This document shows positions 25,408 to 33,548 of a stretch of DNA of 64,000 nucleotides, one piece after another. The stretch's first letter is position 1; the number at the start of each line of letters is the position of its first letter. The position numbers and the translations under genes are program-made. Location of the stretch: positions 62,001-126,000 of the forward strand of contig NZ_JAEUAV010000019.1 in the NCBI RefSeq assembly GCF_019511605.1, given 5' to 3'. The notes under the pieces are model-generated. The model had not been told where the DNA came from, did no database searches, and saw only the letters and a list, made by a program, of their open reading frames with translations. The stretch is from Paraburkholderia phenoliruptrix. GTDB lineage: Bacteria; Pseudomonadota; Gammaproteobacteria; Burkholderiales; Burkholderiaceae.

Positions 25408-26361
25408 ATGCGACATAAAGCCATTGCGATCATTGGCGGTTCCGGGTTTATCGGAAGCCACCTCGTCAACGCCCTCGTCGAAATGGGCAAAGAGGTGCGC
25501 ATCGCCACACGGCGGCGCTACAACGCGCGCCATCTCACGCTCCTGCCCATCGACGTGATCGAAACCGATGTGTTCGATCCGGTGCAGATCGCGCGCTTTG
25601 TCGAAGGTGCGGACTGCGTCATCAACCTGGTCGGCACGTTGCATGGCAAACGCCGCACGCCCTACGGTCCCGAATTTGCGCGTGCGCACGTCGAGCTGCC
25701 TACGCGTATTGTCGCGGCTTGCGAAGGCAAGGGGGTGCATCGGCTGATTCATCTGAGCGCGCTCGGCGCGGACTCTAATGGTCCCAGCATGTATTCGCGT
25801 TCGAAGGGCGATGGCGAAAAGGCGGTTCACGCGGCCAATCTTGCGTGGACGGTGTTCCGGCCTTCCGTGGTGTTCGGTCCCGAGGACCAGTTCCTCAACA
25901 AGTTCGCGTTTTTGCAGCGCATCTTTCCGGTCATTCCGCTCGCCATGCCGGACGCCAGGTTCCAACCCGTTTATGTCGGCGACGTGGCCAAGGCGATCGT
26001 CAACGTCCTCGATCTCGACGCGGCCAGTGGCAAGACGTATGAACTCGGCGGCCCGAGCGTCTATACGCTGGAAGAGCTGGTCAAATATTGCGGCGACGTG
26101 ATCGGTAGGCACGCGAGCATCATCCGCCTGCCCCTCGCGCTCGCGCGCATGCAGGCCATGACCTTCGAAATGGCGCCGGGCGAACCGGTCATCACGCGCG
26201 ACAATCTCGATTCAATGAAACACGACAACGTGCTGAGCCACCCGCTCGCGCCCGAGCTTGGGCTCGAGCCGGCCAGCATCGAAACGATCGCGCCTGTGTA
26301 TCTGACAGGCGCTTCATCGCGCTCGCGCTTCGATGCGTTTCGCGCGAGCGCGGGCCGCTGA
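25408..26361 (+). CDS. Complex I NDUFA9-like atypical SDR / NAD(P)-binding protein
   Basis: A 317-residue extended, atypical short-chain dehydrogenase. The nucleotide-binding motif GGSGFIGSHLV stands at residues ~9-19, followed by DCVINLVGTLHGKRR and HLSALGADSNGPSMYSRSK, where the YxxxK-like element is SRSKGDGE. This matches the family related to mitochondrial complex I subunit NDUFA9, found next to or apart from nuo genes in proteobacteria. It probably binds NAD(P)H; an enzymatic reaction is not established. AGGGAG precedes the ATG. It follows slt by 78 bp and leads into GST and cca. Confidence 0.87.
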   Translation: MRHKAIAIIGGSGFIGSHLVNALVEMGKEVRIATRRRYNARHLTLLPIDVIETDVFDPVQIARFVEGADCVINLVGTLHGKRRTPYGPEFARAHVELPTRIVAACEGKGVHRLIHLSALGADSNGPSMYSRSKGDGEKAVHAANLAWTVFRPSVVFGPEDQFLNKFAFLQRIFPVIPLAMPDARFQPVYVGDVAKAIVNVLDLDAASGKTYELGGPSVYTLEELVKYCGDVIGRHASIIRLPLALARMQAMTFEMAPGEPVITRDNLDSMKHDNVLSHPLAPELGLEPASIETIAPVYLTGASSRSRFDAFRASAGR

Positions 26362-26400
26362 CTTTCTGCCCACCCAACTCCACTCTTCAGACGAACCGGC

Positions 26401-27054
26401 ATGAAGCTGCTTATTGGCGACAAGAACTACTCATCATGGTCGATGCGGCCCTGGGTGCTGCTCAAGCATTTCGGTATTGCATTCGACGAAGTGCTGATCC
26501 ATCTGAACCAGCCCGGCACCAATGCGGCGGTGCTCGCACATGCGCCGGACAGTCCGGGCAAAATCCCGTGCCTGGTCGACGACGCGGGCTTCGCCGTGTG
26601 GGACTCGCTTGCCATCGCCGAAACGCTTGCCGAGCGCTTTCCCGAACACGCGTTCTGGCCGCGCGACGCGGCGGCGCGCGCGCGTGCGCGCAGCGTCAGC
26701 GCCGAGATGCATTCGGGATTCGGCGAATTGCGCTCGAACATGTGGATGAACATTCGCGCGTCGTTCCCCGGCAAGAATGCGACGCCAGGCGTGCTGGCCG
26801 ATATCGCGCGTATCGAGACGATCTGGCGCGACTGCCTCGACAGTTCGGGCGGCCCTTTCCTGTTCGGCGAATTCGGCATTGCGGACGCGATGTATGCGCC
26901 GGTGGCCATGCGCTTCAACACCTGGCAGCCGGCGCTGTCGGACACGTCGCGCGCCTATGTGGAGCGGCTCACGGCGCAGCCGGCGGTAAAAGCGTGGATT
27001 GACGACGCGCTGCGCGAGACCCACGCCGTTGCGTATCTAGACGAATGCCCATGA
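26401..27054 (+). CDS. Glutathione S-transferase family protein
   Basis: A 217-residue cytosolic GST. The N-terminal thioredoxin-fold domain starts LLIGDKNYSSWSMRPWVLLKH, with the SSWS(M)RPW motif of the bacterial YfcF-like branch. A GKIPCLVDD segment carries the cis-proline, and AVWDSLAIAETLAERFP is the glutathione-binding helix. The C-terminal helical domain ends the protein. The substrate is unknown. Its stop codon overlaps the cca start by 4 bp (ATGA), so the two are translationally coupled. Confidence 0.9.
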   Translation: MKLLIGDKNYSSWSMRPWVLLKHFGIAFDEVLIHLNQPGTNAAVLAHAPDSPGKIPCLVDDAGFAVWDSLAIAETLAERFPEHAFWPRDAAARARARSVSAEMHSGFGELRSNMWMNIRASFPGKNATPGVLADIARIETIWRDCLDSSGGPFLFGEFGIADAMYAPVAMRFNTWQPALSDTSRAYVERLTAQPAVKAWIDDALRETHAVAYLDECP

Positions 27055-28304
27055 ATATCTATGCAGTAGGCGGAGCGATTCGCGACGAGTTGCTGGGCGT
27101 GCCGGTGCAGGACCGCGATTACGTGGTGGTCGGCGCGACGCCCGAGCAGATGGTCGCGCAGGGTTATCGTCCGGTGGGCAAAGACTTTCCAGTGTTCCTG
27201 CATCCGCAGACGCACGAGGAGTACGCGCTCGCGCGCACCGAACGCAAGACCGCGGCCGGCTACCACGGCTTCCAGTTTTTCTATGCGCCCGATGTGACGC
27301 TTGAAGAGGACCTCGCGCGCCGCGATCTCACCATCAACGCGATGGCGCGCGAAGTGCGTCCCGACGGCGAACTGACCGGGCCGGTGATCGACCCGTTCGG
27401 CGGTCAGCGCGACTTGCAGGCGAAGCTGTTCCGTCATGTCAGCGACGCGTTTCTTGAAGACCCGGTCCGCATCTTGCGGATCGCGCGTTTCGCGGCGCGC
27501 TTTGCCGATTTCGCGGTCGCGCCGGAAACGCTCGCGCTGATGCGCAAGATGGTCGCCGACGGCGAGGTGGATGCACTCGTCGCCGAACGCGTGTGGCAGG
27601 AGGTGTCGCGCGGTCTGATGGAAAAGAAGCCGTCGCGCATGTTCGCGGTACTGCGCGAATGCGGCGCGTTGGCGCGAATTCTGCCGGAGATCGACGCACT
27701 GTTCGGCGTGCCGCAGCGCGCCGACTATCACCCCGAGGTCGACACCGGCGTACACGTGATGATGGTCGTCGACCACGCCGCGCAGCAGGGCTACGCGCTG
27801 CCGGTGCGTTTTGCCGCACTCACGCACGATCTCGGCAAGGCGAGCACGCCGAAAGACGTGCTGCCGCGCCATATCGGTCACGAAGGCCGCAGCGTGGATC
27901 TGCTCAAGCCCTTGTGCGAGCGCCTGCGCGTGCCGAATGAGTGCCGCGATCTGGCTTTGCTGGTGGCGCGCGAGCACGGCAATATCCATCGCGTGATGGA
28001 AATGGGGGCGGCCGCGCTCGTGCGCCTGCTCGAGCGCGGCGACGCGATTCGCAAGCCTTCGCGCTTTGCCGAAGCGTTGCAGGCTTGCGAGGCGGACGCA
28101 CGGGGTCGGCTAGGTTTCGAGGCGCGCGAGTACCCGCAGGCCGAACGCCTGAGAGTTGCGCTCGTCGCCGCGCGGGGCGTGGACGCCGGCGCGGTCGCAA
28201 AGCGCTTCGCCGATGCGCCGGCCGGTATCAAGGACGCTGTGCACAAGGAGCGTGTGCGGGCGGTGGCCGCGGCGCTGGAAGGTGCCGTGGGCGGTAACGC
28301 GTGA
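27051..28304 (+). CDS. cca: Multifunctional CCA tRNA nucleotidyltransferase
   Basis: A 417-residue enzyme that builds or repairs the CCA 3' end of tRNAs. The start at 27051 gives MNIYAVGGAIRDELLG, matching E. coli Cca; an ATG two codons earlier is also in frame. Motifs: GGAIRDELLG and DRDYVVVG (nucleotidyltransferase, catalytic Asp), RRDLTINAMA, EDPVRILRIARFAARF, and a C-terminal HD domain with THDLGKAS (2',3'-cyclic phosphodiesterase/phosphatase activity in the E. coli type). The presence of the HD domain supports the multifunctional class. Confidence 0.96.
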   Translation: MNIYAVGGAIRDELLGVPVQDRDYVVVGATPEQMVAQGYRPVGKDFPVFLHPQTHEEYALARTERKTAAGYHGFQFFYAPDVTLEEDLARRDLTINAMAREVRPDGELTGPVIDPFGGQRDLQAKLFRHVSDAFLEDPVRILRIARFAARFADFAVAPETLALMRKMVADGEVDALVAERVWQEVSRGLMEKKPSRMFAVLRECGALARILPEIDALFGVPQRADYHPEVDTGVHVMMVVDHAAQQGYALPVRFAALTHDLGKASTPKDVLPRHIGHEGRSVDLLKPLCERLRVPNECRDLALLVAREHGNIHRVMEMGAAALVRLLERGDAIRKPSRFAEALQACEADARGRLGFEAREYPQAERLRVALVAARGVDAGAVAKRFADAPAGIKDAVHKERVRAVAAALEGAVGGNA

Positions 28305-28335
28305 GTGGCGCCGCTCGCGAGCGACAAACTCCGCT

Positions 28336-28530
28336 TTACAGAAGCCGCGCGATGAACGACAGCAGCATCGACAGCAACAGTGTCGACATGAACGGGAAAT
28401 GATATTCGCGCCCAAAGAGGCGCACGGTCACGTCGCCGGGCATGCGCCCAATGCCCAGTTTGCGAAGCCACGGCCAGCAAGCCGACAGCACGGCGAGCGC
28501 GACGAAGGTGGTGAGCAGCCAGCGGATCAT
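28336..28530 (-). CDS. DUF2905 family small membrane protein
   Basis: A 64-residue protein from the ATG at 28530 (IRWLLTTFVALAVLSACW onward). It has two hydrophobic helices separated by LRKLGIGRMPGDVTVRLFGR, the conserved GRLPGD-like loop of DUF2905 proteins. It is an inner-membrane protein of unknown function, common next to housekeeping genes in proteobacteria. The gene lies just downstream of the methyltransferase gene on the same strand, with a 16-bp gap. Confidence 0.87.
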   Translation of the reverse strand: MIRWLLTTFVALAVLSACWPWLRKLGIGRMPGDVTVRLFGREYHFPFMSTLLLSMLLSFIARLL

Positions 28531-28546
28531 CGCGCAAGTCCTCGCA

Positions 28547-29737
28547 TTACAACGTATGCGACCGGTCGCCGCTGGAAAAGGCCTGCAGCGTGTCGTCAAG
28601 GCCGCGCGAGAACGCGATCACCTTGAAGAGCTCGCCCATTTCGGCCTCCGACAGCAGCTTTTGCACCGCATTTGCCGCGGGCAGAAAGCGGGCGGTGTCG
28701 GCGGGGTCTATTTCGGAGAGCGCATCCGTAATGCCCGCGTTCAGCAGAAAGCGCGCTTGCGACGTGAAGCCGAGCAGGTCCGCGCAGGTTTCTACACCCG
28801 CTTCGGCGATGCCGGTGAATTCCACATGCGCGGTGATGTCCTGCAAGCCCGGATAGAGAAACGGATCGCCGTGCGCGCGGTGCCGGTAGTGGCACATCAG
28901 CGTGCCCTCGGCGCGCTGCGCATGGTAGTACTCGTGACGCGGAAAGCCGTAGTCGATCAAAAACGCCGCGCCGCGTGCAAGCATCGTGCAGATGGTGCGC
29001 GTGAAGGCACACGCGGCGTCGTGCATTTCGGCGATGTAGTCGGCGCCGGCCGTGTCGATTTCAGAGAGCCGCGCCAGGTCGGCGGGCGCAGTCACCGGGC
29101 GGTCTTCGAATGCTAACCAGCCGTCGCGCCAGACCACACCGCGCTCGTGCCACGCGCCGTTGGCCGAAGCGAAAAGCCGCACCGGCATGGCGTCCAGTAC
29201 TTCGTTGCCGATCACCACGCCTTCGAAGCGCTCGGGCAGCGCGTCGAGCCAGCGCACTTTAGCCGCGAGCTCAGGCGTGGCGGCTTCGATAGTCTCGCGC
29301 TGGCGCTCGCGCAACTCGCCTGACAGATCGACAATCGAGTAGCTGTCGAACTCCACGCCCAGCGCGGCCAGCGCCTTCAGCACGCCCGCGGCGAGCTTGC
29401 CGGTGCCGGCGCCGAACTCCATCACCTCGCGCGTGCCGCTTGCCTGCAACGCTTCGGCCACGGGACGCGCTAGCGTCGCTGCAAAAAGCGGCGACAGCTC
29501 GGGCGCGGTGACGAAGTCGCTGCCGTCGTCGCCGCGCAGGCCGAATTTGCGGGCGCCGCCGCTGTAGTAGCCGAGTCCCGGTGCATACAGCGCGCGCTCC
29601 ATGTAGCGGTCAAACGGCATCCAGCCGCCGGCCTCTTGCAGTTCGGCGCGAATCCGCGCAACGAGTGCTTCGGACTGCGCCAGCGCGCTCGGGCCGGGAG
29701 CAGGTAAACTATCGGGTTGGTGAGCTTTCGGATTCAT
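28547..29737 (-). CDS. MidA/NDUFAF7-like class I SAM-dependent methyltransferase (DUF185)
   Basis: A 396-residue protein from the ATG at 29737. N-terminal FDRYMERALYAPGLGYYSGG and DFVTAPELSPLFAATLARPV are the MidA/NDUFAF7 hallmarks. VMEFGAGTGKLAAGVLKALA is the SAM-binding glycine-rich motif, and VVIGNEVLDAMPVRLF follows. Eukaryotic NDUFAF7 methylates an arginine of a complex I subunit during assembly; the bacterial role is not settled. The gene is close to the NDUFA9-like gene. It diverges from the SDR gene with only 13 bp between the two start codons, so their promoters must overlap the coding regions. Confidence 0.9.
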   Translation of the reverse strand: MNPKAHQPDSLPAPGPSALAQSEALVARIRAELQEAGGWMPFDRYMERALYAPGLGYYSGGARKFGLRGDDGSDFVTAPELSPLFAATLARPVAEALQASGTREVMEFGAGTGKLAAGVLKALAALGVEFDSYSIVDLSGELRERQRETIEAATPELAAKVRWLDALPERFEGVVIGNEVLDAMPVRLFASANGAWHERGVVWRDGWLAFEDRPVTAPADLARLSEIDTAGADYIAEMHDAACAFTRTICTMLARGAAFLIDYGFPRHEYYHAQRAEGTLMCHYRHRAHGDPFLYPGLQDITAHVEFTGIAEAGVETCADLLGFTSQARFLLNAGITDALSEIDPADTARFLPAANAVQKLLSEAEMGELFKVIAFSRGLDDTLQAFSSGDRSHTL

Positions 29738-29750
29738 TCCCGCATTGTAA

Positions 29751-30569
29751 ATGACCGCTTCTACGGACACCGCCGCCGCCCGCGCGCCTGAAACGCCGCG
29801 TGTCGTGCTGATTACCGGCGCCGCGCGCCGCATCGGACGCGCGCTCGCGCTCGGTTTTGCCGCGCGAGGCTGGGACGTGGCCGTGCATTACGGCGCCTCG
29901 CGGCGCGAAGCTGAAGAGGTGGTCGAGGAAATCGTCGCGCTGGGCCGCAAGGCCGTCGCCCTGCAAGCGGAGTTGAGCGACGAAGCGCAAGTCGCGGGTC
30001 TGTTGCCGGCCTGTAGCGCGGCGCTCGGCCGGCCGGTGTGCATCGTCAACAATGCGTCGCGCTTCGAGGAAGACACGGCCCGCAACGTCGGCTACGAGTT
30101 GCTGCTGAAGCTGACCGCGATGAACCTGGGCGCGCCGCTCGTGCTCGCGCGCATGTTGTACGACGCGACGCCGCAGGCCGCGCTCGCCGACGAAAGCCTG
30201 CGCAGCGTGGTGATCAACGTGCTGGACCAGAAGCTGTACAACATGAACCCCGACTACCTGTCGTACACGTTGTCGAAGGCGGCCTTGCAGACCGCGACGG
30301 TTGCGCTCGCACAGGCGTTGGCGCCGAAGGTGCGGGTGGTTGGGCTCGCACCCGGTCTCACCATGCAGTCCGGCGACCAGACGGCGGAGAGTTTCGCCGC
30401 CGCTCACCGCGTCACGCCCTTGGGCCGCGCGTCGCGGCCCGAGGATATTGTGGCCGCCGCGCTGTATCTCGCGGATGCAAGCGGCGTGACTGGAACGACG
30501 CTGGTGGTCGACGGCGGGCAGCACCTCGTGCCGCTGCCGCGCGACGTAATGTTTTTGACGGGCGCCTGA
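29751..30569 (+). CDS. SDR family oxidoreductase, FolM/pteridine reductase-like
   Basis: A 272-residue short-chain dehydrogenase. The cofactor loop is TGAARRIGRALALG, with Arg-Arg where ordinary SDRs have GxGIG; this TGxxRRxG form is typical of pteridine reductases and FolM dihydromonapterin reductase. NNASRFEED, the YTLSKAAL catalytic Tyr/Lys element and the C-terminal DGGQHLVPLPRD follow. It is directly upstream of folB, so reduction of a pterin such as dihydromonapterin or dihydrofolate is a good inference. Confidence 0.86.
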   Translation: MTASTDTAAARAPETPRVVLITGAARRIGRALALGFAARGWDVAVHYGASRREAEEVVEEIVALGRKAVALQAELSDEAQVAGLLPACSAALGRPVCIVNNASRFEEDTARNVGYELLLKLTAMNLGAPLVLARMLYDATPQAALADESLRSVVINVLDQKLYNMNPDYLSYTLSKAALQTATVALAQALAPKVRVVGLAPGLTMQSGDQTAESFAAAHRVTPLGRASRPEDIVAAALYLADASGVTGTTLVVDGGQHLVPLPRDVMFLTGA

Positions 30570-30622
30570 AACACCTGCGCCCCTTTGCGTGCCACGCACG
30601 CTTTTTTTCGACTGGAACGAAC

Positions 30623-31018
30623 ATGTTTGCCGCTCTTTCGCATCCCCGGCTCGCCGATTGCCGCCGGCTCTTTCTGCGCAATTACGAAGTGCACATCAAC
30701 ATCGGCGTGCACGATTTCGAAAAGCGCGGCGAACAGCGCGTCGTGATCAACGTCGAACTGTACGTGCCGCTCGCGCTTTCCACGCCGGTAGCGGACAAGC
30801 TCGAAGAGGTGGTCGACTACGACTTTATGCGTTCGACCATTTCGCGCCGCGTCGAGCAAGGCCACATTCACTTGCAGGAAACGCTCTGCGACGACCTCGT
30901 TAAGACCATGCTCGAGCATCCGCAAGTGCGGGCTGCGCGCGTTTCGACCGAAAAGCCCGATGTTTATCCCGACTGCGACGCGGTGGGCGTCGAAGTTTTC
31001 CGCATCAAGGAGGACTGA
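30623..31018 (+). CDS. folB: Dihydroneopterin aldolase family protein
   Basis: A 131-residue protein from the ATG at 30623. FLRNYEVHINIGVHDFEKRGEQ is the FolB N-terminus, VVDYDFMRSTISRRVEQGHIHLQE contains the conserved active-site region, and it ends DAVGVEVFRIKED. Dihydroneopterin aldolase makes 6-hydroxymethyl-dihydropterin in folate synthesis and forms octamers. It lies between the pteridine reductase-like SDR gene (53-bp gap) and ttcA, with its stop 2 bp before the ttcA ATG. The catalytic lysine corresponds to the EKPDVYPDC region. Confidence 0.91.
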   Translation: MFAALSHPRLADCRRLFLRNYEVHINIGVHDFEKRGEQRVVINVELYVPLALSTPVADKLEEVVDYDFMRSTISRRVEQGHIHLQETLCDDLVKTMLEHPQVRAARVSTEKPDVYPDCDAVGVEVFRIKED

Positions 31019-31020
31019 GC

Positions 31021-31995
31021 ATGAACGCTCCCGAAATCATGGACGACGCCACGTCCGCCGCACGCCAGAAGTCGCCGCTCACGCGCCGTGAACAGAAGGA
31101 GGCGTACGAGAACAACAAGCTCTTCAAGCGGCTTGCGCGCCAGGTCGGCCAGGCGATTGGCGACTTCAACATGATCGAGAACGGCGACAAGGTGATGGTG
31201 TGCCTGTCGGGCGGCAAAGACAGCTACGCGATGCTCGACATTCTGATGCGGCTGCGCGAGCGCGCGCCGATCGACTTCGATATCGTCGCGGTGAACCTCG
31301 ACCAGAAGCAGCCGGGCTTTCCCGAGCACGTGCTGCCCGAGTATCTGAAGCAGCTCGACATTCCGTTTCACATCGAGAATCAGGACACGTACAGCATCGT
31401 CAAGCGGCTGGTGCCCGAGGGTAAAACCACCTGCTCGCTGTGCTCGCGACTGCGCCGCGGCATTCTGTACCGTGTGGCGGGCGAACTCGGCGCGACGAAG
31501 ATCGCACTCGGTCATCATCGAGACGACATTCTGCAAACGCTGCTGCTCAACCTGTTCTACGGCGGCAAGCTGAAGGGCATGCCGCCCAAGCTGCAATCGG
31601 ACGACGGCAAGAACATCGTGATCCGCCCGCTCGCCTACGTGAAGGAAACGGATCTGGAAAAGTACGCGGAGTTGCGCGAATTCCCGATCATTCCGTGCAA
31701 TCTGTGCGGCAGTCAGCCGAATTTGAAACGCGCGGAAATGAAGGCGCTGATCCGCGACTGGGAAAAGCGCTTTCCTGGCCGCATCGAGAACATGTTCAAT
31801 GCGTTGTCCAACGTGGTGCCTTCGCATTTGATGGATCACAAGCTGTTTCCGTTTGCGGGCCTGCGCGCGACCGGCGAGGCCGATCCGCAAGGCGACATCG
31901 CATTCGACGAAGAACCGTGTTCCAGCGATGCGAACGAGGGCGCTTCCCTTGGCGCGGCGAGGCCGATCTCGATCGTGCAGTTCGACAATATTTGA
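31021..31995 (+). CDS. ttcA: tRNA 2-thiocytidine biosynthesis protein
   Basis: A 324-residue PP-loop ATPase that thiolates cytidine 32 of certain tRNAs and uses an Fe-S cluster. The PP-loop SGGKDSYAML follows MVCLSG. CSLCSRLRRG and the later CNLCGSQ carry the cluster cysteines, and GHHRDDILQTLLLNLFYGGKL is a further family block. The C-terminal tail after FAGLRATGEAD is longer and less conserved. It starts 2 bp after the folB stop and ends before a hairpin at 32045. Confidence 0.96.
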   Translation: MNAPEIMDDATSAARQKSPLTRREQKEAYENNKLFKRLARQVGQAIGDFNMIENGDKVMVCLSGGKDSYAMLDILMRLRERAPIDFDIVAVNLDQKQPGFPEHVLPEYLKQLDIPFHIENQDTYSIVKRLVPEGKTTCSLCSRLRRGILYRVAGELGATKIALGHHRDDILQTLLLNLFYGGKLKGMPPKLQSDDGKNIVIRPLAYVKETDLEKYAELREFPIIPCNLCGSQPNLKRAEMKALIRDWEKRFPGRIENMFNALSNVVPSHLMDHKLFPFAGLRATGEADPQGDIAFDEEPCSSDANEGASLGAARPISIVQFDNI

Positions 31996-32044
31996 CCGGA
32001 AAACCCGCAAAAAGGGCGTTTCGGCACTTGCTTGCGCTCGCAAT

Positions 32045-32064
32045 ATGGCCGCTTTCGCGGCCAT
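32045..32064 (+). terminator. Hairpin between ttcA and glmU
   Basis: ATGGCCGC (32045-32052), loop TTTC, GCGGCCAT (32057-32064), then TTTCC. It is a small, stable stem 50 bp after the ttcA stop with a poor T-run; a weak terminator is the likely role. Confidence 0.45.
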
Positions 32065-32123
32065 TTCCACAAGAGGGTGCGTGATAGAATCGTCGGCTCC
32101 AAACTCGTCTATTTGCCGACGCC

Positions 32124-33485
32124 ATGAACATCGTGATTTTGGCGGCAGGCACCGGTAAGCGCATGCGTTCGGCGCTGCCCAAGGTGCTCCATCCTCTCGC
32201 TGGCCGGCCGCTCCTCGCTCATGTCATCGACACTGCCCGCACGCTGAAGCCCACGCGCCTCGTCGTGGTAATCGGGCATGGTGCCGAAGCGGTCCGCGAG
32301 GCGGTGAGCGCGCCCGACCTGCAATTCGCCGTGCAGGAGCAACAACTCGGCACCGGGCACGCGGTACAGCAGGCGCTGCCGCTTCTCGATCCCTCCGTGC
32401 CCACGCTCGTGCTATACGGCGACGTGCCGCTCACGCGCGCGAGCACGTTGCAGGCGCTCGTCGAGCGCGCGGGTGAGCGCGCCTATGGCGTGCTGACAGT
32501 CACGCTCGCGGACCCCACAGGCTACGGCCGCATCGTGCGCGATCCGCAGGGCAATGTCTCGCGCATCGTCGAACAGAAAGATGCGAGCGCCGACCAGCTC
32601 CTCATCGACGAGATCAATACCGGGATTGTGGTTGCGCCGACCGAGCGGCTCGCGGGCTGGCTCGCTGCGCTGAAGAACGACAACGCGCAAGGCGAGTTCT
32701 ATCTGACCGACGCTGTGGAAATGGCAATCGAAGCAGGGCTCGAAGTCGTTACCACACAGCCGCAAGACGAGTGGGAAACGCTCGGTGTGAACAGCAAGCA
32801 GCAGCTCGCCGAACTCGAGCGGATTCATCAGCGCAATGTGGCCGATGCGCTGCTGGTGGCCGGCGTCACGCTTGCCGACCCGGCCCGCGTGGACGTGCGC
32901 GGCACGCTCGAGTGCGGACGGGACGTGTCGATCGACGTGAACTGCGTGTTCGAAGGCCGCGTTACGCTCGCCGATAACGTGAGCATCGGGCCGAACTGCG
33001 TGATTCGCAATGCGAGCATAGGTGCCGGCACGCGGGTCGATGCGTTCACGCATATCGAAGGCGCGGAAGTGGGCGCGAACGTCGTGCTCGGACCTTATGC
33101 GCGGCTGCGGCCTGGCGCGTCGTTGAAAGACGAATCGCACGTCGGCAATTTCGTCGAGGTGAAGAACGCGGTGCTGGGGCACGGCTCGAAGGCGAATCAC
33201 CTCACCTATATCGGCGACTCCGATATCGGCGCACGTGTGAATATCGGCGCGGGCACCATCACCTGCAACTACGACGGCGCGAACAAGTTCCGCACGATCA
33301 TTGAAGACGACGTGTTCGTCGGTTCCGACACCCAGCTGGTCGCCCCTGTGCGCGTGAAGCGCGGCGCGACGATCGCAGCGGGCACGACGATCTGGAAGGA
33401 TGTCGAAGCCGACGCGCTCGTGCTGAACGACAAGACGCAAACCAGCAAGACGGGTTACGTGCGCCCCACCAAAAAGAAGAGTTGA
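32124..33485 (+). CDS. glmU: Bifunctional UDP-GlcNAc pyrophosphorylase / glucosamine-1-P acetyltransferase
   Basis: A 453-residue enzyme for the last two steps to UDP-GlcNAc. The N-terminal uridyltransferase domain begins NIVILAAGTGKRMRSALPK; YGDVPLTRAS and EQKDAS follow. The C-terminal left-handed beta-helix acetyltransferase shows hexapeptide repeats (GPNCVIRNASIGAGTRVDAF) and ends with VNIGAGTITCNYDGANKFRT, where the active site lies. It is followed by glmS after 63 bp, so synthesis of the cell-wall amino sugar precursor is grouped. Confidence 0.97.
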   Translation: MNIVILAAGTGKRMRSALPKVLHPLAGRPLLAHVIDTARTLKPTRLVVVIGHGAEAVREAVSAPDLQFAVQEQQLGTGHAVQQALPLLDPSVPTLVLYGDVPLTRASTLQALVERAGERAYGVLTVTLADPTGYGRIVRDPQGNVSRIVEQKDASADQLLIDEINTGIVVAPTERLAGWLAALKNDNAQGEFYLTDAVEMAIEAGLEVVTTQPQDEWETLGVNSKQQLAELERIHQRNVADALLVAGVTLADPARVDVRGTLECGRDVSIDVNCVFEGRVTLADNVSIGPNCVIRNASIGAGTRVDAFTHIEGAEVGANVVLGPYARLRPGASLKDESHVGNFVEVKNAVLGHGSKANHLTYIGDSDIGARVNIGAGTITCNYDGANKFRTIIEDDVFVGSDTQLVAPVRVKRGATIAAGTTIWKDVEADALVLNDKTQTSKTGYVRPTKKKS

Positions 33486-33548
33486 TGAAGAGGCGAGGGC
33501 GGCGCGACGCGTGCCCCGCGAGATTCCAGCACTGAATAGGAATAGACC

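Noticed and set aside
23614..26112. 832-codon minus-strand open frame
   Set aside because: It runs antisense through slt and the NDUFA9-like gene, both well supported on the plus strand.
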